64,000 bases of DNA from Pseudomonas sp. GM74. GTDB lineage: Bacteria > Pseudomonadota > Gammaproteobacteria > Pseudomonadales > Pseudomonadaceae. Both the position numbers and the translations under genes were made by a program. How positions within the stretch are numbered: the first letter of the stretch is position 1; each line of letters starts with the position of its first letter. The notes under the pieces are model-generated. The model did no database searches and was not told the origin of the DNA. It worked only from the letters and a program-made list of their open reading frames with translations. The stretch is taken from NCBI RefSeq assembly GCF_000282455.1, contig NZ_AKJG01000054.1, forward strand, positions 107,066 through 171,065, given 5' to 3'. Of this stretch, positions 25,704 through 32,989 are shown one piece after another.

Positions 25704-27662
25704 ATGGCCACTCCCACGATCATCGTCCCGATCGCCACCAGCAAAACCAACTCCTGCCAACTCAACCTGCCGTGGTTCGTGCAGCGCACCGAATACGACC
25801 CGGTACCCGCTACCTTCGAACCGCTGGTTAACGGCGAGCGCGCATTCGGCGCGGTCTATGACGCCATCCTGGCGGCCAAAAGCAGCGTGGAAATCATCTG
25901 CTGGGGCTTTCAGCCATCGATGTACTTCAAGCGCGGGGACACCAGTTCGCTGTGCATCGGCCAACTGCTGGGCATGGTGGCGGCTAAAGGTGTCAAGGTA
26001 CGCATATTGTGCTGGTCCGATAGTCTGCACCTGACGGCGGCATTCGCTGAAAACATGACACCGGGCCGCAACCTGGCCTCGTTCATGTCAGGTGGTCGTA
26101 ACGATGCCCAGCGCGAGTTCGACTGGGAATGGTATCGCCGGGCGACGAAGACCGACGTCAAGCGACGCTCCTGGTTCGAAAGCCATACGCCACTGGGGGC
26201 CCTCTCCCGCGCGAGGGGCGATTGGCTGGCCAAGGCCTTCAGCTTTGGCAAGGAAGCGTTCGAGAACATCGAGTTCGTCGCGCGGGACCTGAACCTGACG
26301 GACCGCGTGGAAATTGCCTGGCAGGTTGCGTTGAACAGCGCAGACGGCCAGCGTTCGAGATTCAACAAAGCGGCCACCGCCGGTGCGATGTCCATGATCC
26401 CGACACACCATCAGAAGATGGTGCTCGTCGATTACGAAACGCCCGATACCGCCGTCGGCTTTGTCATGGGGCATAACATGCTGGATGCCTACTGGGACAA
26501 GAACGATCACAGCGCCGCAAAGATGCACGCACAAACGGGGCGCAATGGCGAAACCCCGCGCCAGGACATTTCCAGTCGTGTGACCGGCCCGGTCCTTGAG
26601 TACCTCAACCACAATTTCGCCCAGGCCTGGTTGCATGAAACAGGTATCGATCTGCTGACTCCGAGAAAGGCCATTGCCAGCGCGCTCAGGCCACGGGCGG
26701 GGTTCGGCCCGCGAATGATGGCGCAGGTCTTGCGAACGCAGTTTCAGGAAGGTCGGCAAGACATCAAGGCGAACTACCTGCAAGCGGTAAGGAATGCGAC
26801 GCAGTTTTTGTATCTGGAGAACCAGTACTTCCGTTGGCCACCCTTGGCCGAGGAAATCAAAAAAGCTGCAGCGGTCCAGGTGGCCTGGGGTCGAAACACG
26901 GCCGTGCACGGCCCGATCTATCTGTTTGTCGTGACCAACTCCTCCAATGAAGGCATGGGCGATGGCACGGTCAACACCTACCGGATGCTCAGGCAGCTGG
27001 GGCGTCCGGATGTCATCCCCGAGGTCTCCCGGCTGGAGCGCCGCGATGAACTTCAGGAACAAGTCGCTCAAGCCAGGCAGAAGGTCCTCGACGCCCAGCG
27101 CGAATCCACCTTGTTCAACCGCGGTTATGGCCATATTCACGGCGAATGGGTCAGTCGGGCCTACGAACCCATCGAGGCTCGACTGAAAGCGGCGCAGCAA
27201 CATTACGAGGAATTGGTGGCCAGCCTTCCTCAGGAAGACGCCAAGCCCGTGCTGCCCGAAGAGATTCCGGGCCTGAAGGTCGTGGTATGCACCCTGGTCG
27301 CTCCGGACTCACCACCCGGCAACTGGCTGGATGTGTATATCCACAGCAAGTTGATGATTATTGATGACGTTTTCACCACTTTGGGGTCGGCCAACATCAA
27401 TACGCGAAGCATGGAAGTCGACAGTGAGTTGAATATCTGTGTTGAAGATCCGGCGGTTGCCAAGCCTTTGAGGAAGCAGTTGTGGGGGATACATACGGAT
27501 GAGCAGGGGGCGGGGGATGATATTAGAGCTGCTTTTAATACTTGGACTAGGATCGCGGGTTACAACGCTGCAAATCGCAGCAATAGCGAAAATTTAGAGT
27601 CTCCGATGAGCTCTCTGACTGAGTTCAGAAGGGAAAGCCCTAGTCGAACTTACAAGGATTGA
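25704..27662 (+). CDS. Phospholipase D-type toxin, probable T6SS effector (Tle5 class)
   Basis: The 652-residue protein has two HKD motifs, H236-Q-K238...D243 and H547-S-K549...D554. Each is followed by a Gly/Asn-rich strand (VMGHNMLD; LGSANINTR), as in PldA/PldB (Tle5) of P. aeruginosa. Such effectors cleave phosphatidylethanolamine in the periplasm or inner membrane of target cells. There is no signal peptide, as expected for T6SS cargo. GGAGG lies 7 bases before ATG 25704. The next gene, a Sel1-repeat lipoprotein, is the usual immunity partner. No VgrG, PAAR or T6SS structural gene is in the window, so delivery is inferred from family knowledge. The last 50 residues are coded by DNA of clearly lower GC. 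Confidence 0.85.
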   Translation: MATPTIIVPIATSKTNSCQLNLPWFVQRTEYDPVPATFEPLVNGERAFGAVYDAILAAKSSVEIICWGFQPSMYFKRGDTSSLCIGQLLGMVAAKGVKVRILCWSDSLHLTAAFAENMTPGRNLASFMSGGRNDAQREFDWEWYRRATKTDVKRRSWFESHTPLGALSRARGDWLAKAFSFGKEAFENIEFVARDLNLTDRVEIAWQVALNSADGQRSRFNKAATAGAMSMIPTHHQKMVLVDYETPDTAVGFVMGHNMLDAYWDKNDHSAAKMHAQTGRNGETPRQDISSRVTGPVLEYLNHNFAQAWLHETGIDLLTPRKAIASALRPRAGFGPRMMAQVLRTQFQEGRQDIKANYLQAVRNATQFLYLENQYFRWPPLAEEIKKAAAVQVAWGRNTAVHGPIYLFVVTNSSNEGMGDGTVNTYRMLRQLGRPDVIPEVSRLERRDELQEQVAQARQKVLDAQRESTLFNRGYGHIHGEWVSRAYEPIEARLKAAQQHYEELVASLPQEDAKPVLPEEIPGLKVVVCTLVAPDSPPGNWLDVYIHSKLMIIDDVFTTLGSANINTRSMEVDSELNICVEDPAVAKPLRKQLWGIHTDEQGAGDDIRAAFNTWTRIAGYNAANRSNSENLESPMSSLTEFRRESPSRTYKD

Positions 27663-27664
27663 TA

Positions 27665-28693
27665 ATGTTTTTCAGGGTTGTGTTTTTGGCTTTTTTATTG
27701 GTGGGTCTTGAAGGGTGTAAAAAGGAGGAAGGTTTGGATATCACAGATGATCATATGGCCTATGCCTTGGGTAAATTGCAGTTTACCTGTGTTAAAGAAT
27801 CAGAACGCCTGCCGCCTGTTAGTGAAAGTGCTCAGAGCCTTTATAACTATGCACGATTCCTTGATTCAGGGGTTGCGCAAAAGGACTATCAACAGATTGC
27901 CAGATTTTATCGATTAGGTTACGCAGCGGGCAGCTACAAGGCTGGCACCAATCTGCATACGTTGATATCACAAGGCATGATTAAAAGTGATGAGCCTGGC
28001 AAGGAAGTCATCGATATCGTCGAGTCGCTCATTTCGGCAGGTGTTCCAGGCGGCTACTACGATATGGGGCATTACCTGGAGATTGGATATGGGGTCAAAC
28101 AGGATACCAGTCGAGCACATGCATATTTTCGAAGAGCTGCGGACTTGGGTAACCCCGATGCGCAGTTTTACGTGTCGAAGTTGCTTGAAGGGATTACGTC
28201 TGCGAAACAAGTAGTTCTTGATATGCGTCGTTGCGCCATGAATCAGGGGCATGCGCAGAGCGCTTACCATTACGGAATGTTTTTAAAGGTGCGGCACTCC
28301 TATCCTGAAGCTATTGAGGGTTTTCAGTCAGGCACCCGAAATGGCAGTAGTAATAGTGCCGGGTTCTTGAGTGGAGGGTTTGCAACACCAGATCCAAAAG
28401 ACCGGTTGTATTATTTTGCGCTGGCTGAGGATCCAGAGCGCTCCCGACGCTACGCAATAATCGAGGAGTTCCTCGACCGCTATGAAGACCTTGGTGCCAA
28501 GGTCCCCGACATCGACAGCATCGTCCCGCTCCCCCCCGCCAAACTCCCGGACTGGGACGGCACCTTCGAATGGCTGAAAAAAAGGGACTCCACACCACCT
28601 CCGGAGAAACCTTCGGAGGAGATGATTCGCGAACTCAGTGAGGAAAAAGGCCTCGATCCGGAAACCGGCCTGCCCCTGTCAAAACATCAATGA
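27665..28693 (+). CDS. Sel1-repeat lipoprotein, probable immunity to the phospholipase
   Basis: The 342-residue protein starts 2 bases after the effector stop. The signal ends in the lipobox LEGC (cleavage before Cys at about residue 18), placing it on the periplasmic side. Sel1/TPR-like helical repeats follow: around SLYNYARFLDSGVAQ, GYYDMGHYLEIGYGVKQD with AYFRRAADLGNPDAQ, and SAYHYGMFLKV. Sel1-repeat proteins encoded beside PldB (PA5086-5088) protect P. aeruginosa from it. The first 270 codons are AT-rich for this genome, while the last 70 return sharply to high GC (Pro-rich tail), so the gene looks mosaic. Its ribosome site is inside the effector end. Confidence 0.8.
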   Translation: MFFRVVFLAFLLVGLEGCKKEEGLDITDDHMAYALGKLQFTCVKESERLPPVSESAQSLYNYARFLDSGVAQKDYQQIARFYRLGYAAGSYKAGTNLHTLISQGMIKSDEPGKEVIDIVESLISAGVPGGYYDMGHYLEIGYGVKQDTSRAHAYFRRAADLGNPDAQFYVSKLLEGITSAKQVVLDMRRCAMNQGHAQSAYHYGMFLKVRHSYPEAIEGFQSGTRNGSSNSAGFLSGGFATPDPKDRLYYFALAEDPERSRRYAIIEEFLDRYEDLGAKVPDIDSIVPLPPAKLPDWDGTFEWLKKRDSTPPPEKPSEEMIRELSEEKGLDPETGLPLSKHQ

Positions 28694-28726
28694 CAATTAC
28701 CGGCGCGCTGAGTACCAGCTGGGATT

Positions 28727-28829
28727 CTGGAGGAGCGAGCTTTCTCGCGATGGTCGTCAACGATAACGCGCGAATTCTGGAGAAACGCGGTGTCTTTGAG
28801 ATCTTCGCGAGCAAGCCCGCTCCTACAGG
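28727..28829. repeat. REP doublet, diverged left arm
   Basis: The left arm is degenerate (GGAGGAGCGAGCTTTCTCGC) and the right arm is close to consensus. With the following TATTGTGTT flank it repeats the sequence at 25287-25327. Confidence 0.8.
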
Positions 28830-28844
28830 TATTGTGTTAACCGT

Positions 28845-31133
28845 TTACTTCGGTGCGCTCGGGTTCAACGTCGGCGTTTCATCGAAGAAATTCCACGGCT
28901 TCAACAGCACATGCACCCACTCGGTCGGCATGATCGGCCATTCCTCGGCACGGGCGATGTGGGTGGTGCCGGTGGTCAGCCAGACCACGTCGTCGGTGTT
29001 CTCGATGGAGTGGTTGTCCTGGGTGAACTGCCCCAGGCCCGAGTCCTTGTCCGAGCGGTTCGGGTACTTGCCTTCCGGGTATTTTTCCTCGGGGTTGTAT
29101 TGGGTCACCCACAGTTGCTTGTCCATGAAACTCAGGCGGTGGTAAAGCCATTCGTCCTTGCCGAAGTTGGCGCCCTTGGCCACCGGGTGGGTGCCGCCGG
29201 CGTACGGAATCAGTTGATAGGAAACCGGGTTGCCGACCTTGTTCTCCTTGCTGAAGTTGGTCAGCAGGCGCACGGTCGACGGGTCGAATTTTTGCGCTGC
29301 CTGTTGCTCGGTGCCGACCACTTTGGTTTCGGTTTGCATGGTGCTGGTGCGCGGGCCGCCACGGTCGTTGGGCAGCACCACCGGGTTCACTTCCACCAGT
29401 GAGTTCTGCTCGCCGTCCACGTCCATGTCGAGGCGGAAGTTGTAGATGTGCTGGTGTGTGGTGCCGACGATGTTGTGGTCCAGCAGGGTGCCGTAGCGCG
29501 TGTCTTCCCTGGCGGTGTCTTCGTGCATGGTTTTGGACTTCACGCCCTTGACCGCTTCGATGCCGGTGGCGCCGGCGTCGATGCCGAGGGTGCCGTTCTG
29601 CTGGAAGACCCAGTCGAAGATGTAGTCGTAGTTGCCGACGGTGCTGATCCAGCGCACCACCAATTCACGACGCTCGGTGCTGAGGTTGGGCTGGCCCATT
29701 TCCTGGTGTTTGTATTCGGGGCCGGCGTAGCGCTCGAACACCGCCATGGCGCGGGGGATTGCCGTCGGTGCACCGGTGTAGTCGGCGATGGTCGCGTCCA
29801 GCAGCACGGCGTTTTGAGGGGCGTCCTTGCCACGGGCAATCGGCGAAGTCAGGGTGCCCATGCCATAGTCGCCGGAATCGAGGTAGGCCTTGAAGTACCA
29901 GCCGATGTCCGGGTCGCCGTAAGGCACGATCATGCCGCCCAGCGAGCCTTCGTACATGATCTTGCGTTTCTTGCCCTTGTCGTCGTAGGTGACGGTGGAC
30001 AGGATCGGGCCGACCCGCGAGTCAAGGCGAACATGGAAGTCCCAGTTCTGCCAGTGAATGCTGTTGCCGCTGATGGTGTAGTTCTTGCCCTCGGGCTCGA
30101 TGATCTCCAGCGGCTTGACTGCGACGCCCTGGCGTCCGCGCCCGTCATACGGCGTCGGCTTCATCGGCACCGGAATGAGCGCTTCGTCTTCGATCTTGAT
30201 CAGCTTCTTCTGTTCCAGGTCGACAATCGCCACCAGGCCCTCGATCGGGTGCGCCCAGTAGTTGCCGTCACCGGTGTTGAGGTAGCTGACGATTTTCAGC
30301 AGGCGCTTGTCCTGCGCCAGGCCGTCCTTGCCGTCGAAGTAACCGACGGTCAACGGCGTAGCCACGACCTTCTTCACGTCGTTGATGCCGCGCTTGGCCA
30401 GGGCCTGGGCGTATTCCGGGCTGGTCTCGACGGCGGTTTGCACCGTGGCGAAATCGTCCAGCAAGACCATGCCGTGGGCGCCTTCGATCGGCTTCCAGGA
30501 CTTGAGTGTTTTAGTGTCGAGATCCACCAGCGCTTCGATCACGTGTTTGCCGTCAAGTACCACGATCGAGGCCTCGCGCGGCTGGGCGACGTTCTGCCCG
30601 GTGAGGGCGAAGTTCCACACCTGATCCTTGGGCGGCGCCTTGACCGAGACTTCGGTGAAACGGAAACCGGGTTTGTAGTTTTCCGATTTCCTGACGATGT
30701 CCACGGCCGTGGTGATTTCGGCAGCGCTCAGGGGGTTGAGCGGGTTGGGGCGGGTCTCGACGACGAAGGTCTTGTCCAGCCCGGACTGGAACACCTGGTT
30801 GATAAAGTCCTTGGACATGAACGCCGTATGGTCCTTGAACACCACCGGCACCGTCAGCTCGATACGCTTGCCGTTGAGCATCGCCACTTTGCTGTCGGGC
30901 TTGACCTTGAGATAGACCCCGTCCTTGGCAATGGTGAACAGATTGGCGTAATCGTCCCATTTCACCGTGGCGCCAAATTCCTCAAGACCCGCTTGCAGCG
31001 GCACCATTTCGGCGTGACCGCCGTGGGCCTGGGCATTGCCCGCCCAGAAAGGCAGACCGAGGGTGCTTAAGGTAATGGCCAGGGCCAGGCGGGCAAGCGG
31101 TGTTCTCTTGGGCGATGCTTTGGGGCTGAACAT
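28845..31133 (-). CDS. tynA: Copper amine oxidase (primary-amine/tyramine oxidase)
   Basis: The 762-residue periplasmic enzyme oxidises primary amines such as tyramine and phenylethylamine to aldehydes, giving H2O2 and ammonia. A signal peptide (1-36, ending AQA) precedes the extra N-terminal domain found in E. coli TynA (757 residues). Key residues sit at a constant offset of 36 from the E. coli numbering: base D419 (YLDSGDYG), topaquinone precursor Y502 in GNYD and copper ligands H560 and H562 (TTHQH), with the third His in PTEWVHVLL. CAGGAA lies 8 bases before the start. The gene stands alone; its 3' end is duplicated at 25328 across the effector cassette. Confidence 0.96.
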   Translation of the reverse strand: MFSPKASPKRTPLARLALAITLSTLGLPFWAGNAQAHGGHAEMVPLQAGLEEFGATVKWDDYANLFTIAKDGVYLKVKPDSKVAMLNGKRIELTVPVVFKDHTAFMSKDFINQVFQSGLDKTFVVETRPNPLNPLSAAEITTAVDIVRKSENYKPGFRFTEVSVKAPPKDQVWNFALTGQNVAQPREASIVVLDGKHVIEALVDLDTKTLKSWKPIEGAHGMVLLDDFATVQTAVETSPEYAQALAKRGINDVKKVVATPLTVGYFDGKDGLAQDKRLLKIVSYLNTGDGNYWAHPIEGLVAIVDLEQKKLIKIEDEALIPVPMKPTPYDGRGRQGVAVKPLEIIEPEGKNYTISGNSIHWQNWDFHVRLDSRVGPILSTVTYDDKGKKRKIMYEGSLGGMIVPYGDPDIGWYFKAYLDSGDYGMGTLTSPIARGKDAPQNAVLLDATIADYTGAPTAIPRAMAVFERYAGPEYKHQEMGQPNLSTERRELVVRWISTVGNYDYIFDWVFQQNGTLGIDAGATGIEAVKGVKSKTMHEDTAREDTRYGTLLDHNIVGTTHQHIYNFRLDMDVDGEQNSLVEVNPVVLPNDRGGPRTSTMQTETKVVGTEQQAAQKFDPSTVRLLTNFSKENKVGNPVSYQLIPYAGGTHPVAKGANFGKDEWLYHRLSFMDKQLWVTQYNPEEKYPEGKYPNRSDKDSGLGQFTQDNHSIENTDDVVWLTTGTTHIARAEEWPIMPTEWVHVLLKPWNFFDETPTLNPSAPK

Positions 31134-31319
31134 GGGTGAATTCCTGGGGAAAAGCCTGGTACGGGCATTCCTGCACTTTGTTACAACCCGTCAATGGATG
31201 CTTTTGAATGCCTGCCAGATTTCTTTGGCTCTGTGCCGCGATCCAGCTTTCCTGACGGAAGGCACATTGGCAAGCGGACAAAGTACTCGTCCATTGGGGC
31301 GCAGTCATTGCTTCAGGTT

Positions 31320-31338
31320 AATAGGAAGCATTACTATT
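31320..31338. promoter_or_regulatory. Possible Fur box before fecI
   Basis: The 19-bp sequence AATAGGAAGCATTACTATT has symmetric ends (AATAG/CTATT) and partly matches the Fur consensus. It lies 28 bases before fecI, where iron control is expected. Confidence 0.4.
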
Positions 31339-31366
31339 CACGCCCCCGTTTCCACAGCACACCGCA

Positions 31367-31867
31367 ATGACCCTCAAGCTGCCCCGCAGACACGGCTTTT
31401 TCGAGCATTACGAAGAGTTGGTTGGCACCTGGACCCGTCGCCTGAGAAATCGTCAGCAGGCCGAGGACCTGGCCCACGACACCTTCGTGCGGGTGCTTGA
31501 GTCCGATTCGGCGGCGGTGCAGCAGCCCCGGGCGTATTTGCACCAGACCGCGCGCAACATTGCCGTGGATGGTTATCGGCGTGAGGACCGGCGGGGCGCC
31601 ATGGAGTCAGAGGCGATCGATCTCAGTGAGTCGCCGACCGGCGACCCGGAGCATTTCATGCACGCGATCCAGTTGGCCGATTCCATCGAACGGGCGCTCA
31701 CCGAGCTGCCGGTCAACTGCCGCAAGGTGTTTGTCTGGCAGAAAATCGAGGGCCTGACCCAGGCCGAAATCGCCGAACGCCTGGGACTGTCCAAGAACAT
31801 GGTGGAAAAGTATATGATCCGCACGCTTCGGCACCTGCGTGATCGCCTGGACGGGTTGCAGTCATGA
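31367..31867 (+). CDS. fecI: FecI-like ECF sigma factor
   Basis: The 166-residue protein has sigma region 2 (NRQQAEDLAHDTFVRVL, then YLHQTARNIAVDGYRRE) and region 4 (LTELPVNCRKVFVWQKIEG, then TQAEIAERLGLSKNMVEKYM), the pattern of iron-starvation ECF factors. It directs RNA polymerase to the receptor gene when the signal passes through FecA and FecR. It starts 28 bases after a possible Fur box. fecR follows after 40 bases. Confidence 0.92.
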   Translation: MTLKLPRRHGFFEHYEELVGTWTRRLRNRQQAEDLAHDTFVRVLESDSAAVQQPRAYLHQTARNIAVDGYRREDRRGAMESEAIDLSESPTGDPEHFMHAIQLADSIERALTELPVNCRKVFVWQKIEGLTQAEIAERLGLSKNMVEKYMIRTLRHLRDRLDGLQS

Positions 31868-31907
31868 CCGGTCGCGGCTTCTCCTCCCCAGCCAAACAGG
31901 AACTTCC

Positions 31908-32891
31908 ATGATGGATACTCGTGATTGTGCGTGCGGGCAATCAGCGGTTCGCGATGACGCGGCGCGGTGGTTTGTGCGTTTACAGGAGCCTGTTGCCGAT
32001 GTCGAAGTGCGTCGCCGGTTCCAGGCCTGGCTGGACCAGCACCCTCAGCACCGAAGCGAATTCGAAGTGCTCCAGGGCTTGTGGAGCGCCGCCGACCTGG
32101 TGCCGGCCGCGCGTTTGCGTGCCTTGTGTGAAACCCCGCCAGCCCTGAAAAAACCTCGTCCCGTGCTGCGTTACGCGGTCGCCGCCAGCGTGCTCGCGGT
32201 GGCGCTTGGCCTGGGTTTGTTCAGCGGCCTGAATCATCCGGCGCCTTACACCGCCGGGTTTTCAACGGCCCTGAATGAGCGACGCCAAGTGGCGTTGCCC
32301 GATGGCTCGGTGGTCGATCTGGACAGCCGCAGCCGGATCCAGGTGCGCTTTGAAAAGGGGCAGCGCAATGTTGAGCTGACCGAAGGCGAAGCGATGTTCA
32401 GCATCGAGTACGACACCAGTCGGCCTTTCGTGGTCGCGGCGGGCAGCGGCAAGGTCACGGTCACCGGCACCCGATTCGACGTACGTCATGGCACCAGCGA
32501 AACCCGGGTGGTGGTGGAGCAGGGCACCGTCAGGGTTCAGGGGCGCGATGCCGCCGAAAACGATTTCATCAATCTGACGGCAGGCCTTGGCACTCACGTC
32601 GATGCCCAGGGCAAGGTCGCGGCCGCCTACGCCGTCAACCCGGCGGAAATGACCGCCTGGCGCAACGGCAAACTGGTGTTCAACAACGCCAGCCTGGCCG
32701 ATGTCGCCGAGCAGGTCTCGCGCTATCGGGAGAAACCGCTCAAGGTCGCCAGCGCAGCGGTGGGCGATCTGCGCCTGACCAGCGTGTTCAAGTCCGACAA
32801 CACCGACGCACTGCTCAAGGCCTTGCCGAGCATCCTGCCGGTGGCCGTGCGCACCCTTGGCGATGGCAGCCAGGAAATCATTTCAAAATAA
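31908..32891 (+). CDS. fecR: FecR-like anti-sigma / sigma regulator
   Basis: The 327-residue inner-membrane regulator has a cytoplasmic N-terminal domain with the conserved Trp-rich segment (AARWFVRLQ, FQAWLDQHPQH), a transmembrane helix (residues about 85-105, AVAASVLAVALGLGLFSGL) and a periplasmic FecR domain (LPDGSVVDLDSRSRI, LTEGEAMFSI). The C-terminal STN-contacting region ends at the stop. It receives the signal from the N-terminal domain of the receptor and controls FecI. ATG 31908 is followed at once by a second ATG; CAGGAA precedes both. Confidence 0.92.
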   Translation: MMDTRDCACGQSAVRDDAARWFVRLQEPVADVEVRRRFQAWLDQHPQHRSEFEVLQGLWSAADLVPAARLRALCETPPALKKPRPVLRYAVAASVLAVALGLGLFSGLNHPAPYTAGFSTALNERRQVALPDGSVVDLDSRSRIQVRFEKGQRNVELTEGEAMFSIEYDTSRPFVVAAGSGKVTVTGTRFDVRHGTSETRVVVEQGTVRVQGRDAAENDFINLTAGLGTHVDAQGKVAAAYAVNPAEMTAWRNGKLVFNNASLADVAEQVSRYREKPLKVASAAVGDLRLTSVFKSDNTDALLKALPSILPVAVRTLGDGSQEIISK

Positions 32892-32989
32892 AATTCAGGT
32901 TTTTTTCGAGTTCATCGTCTTCCTGTTCAACTGCAACTGGTTTGCATTAACAAACGCACACTCTTGCGATCCACAGGATTACGTTCGAC

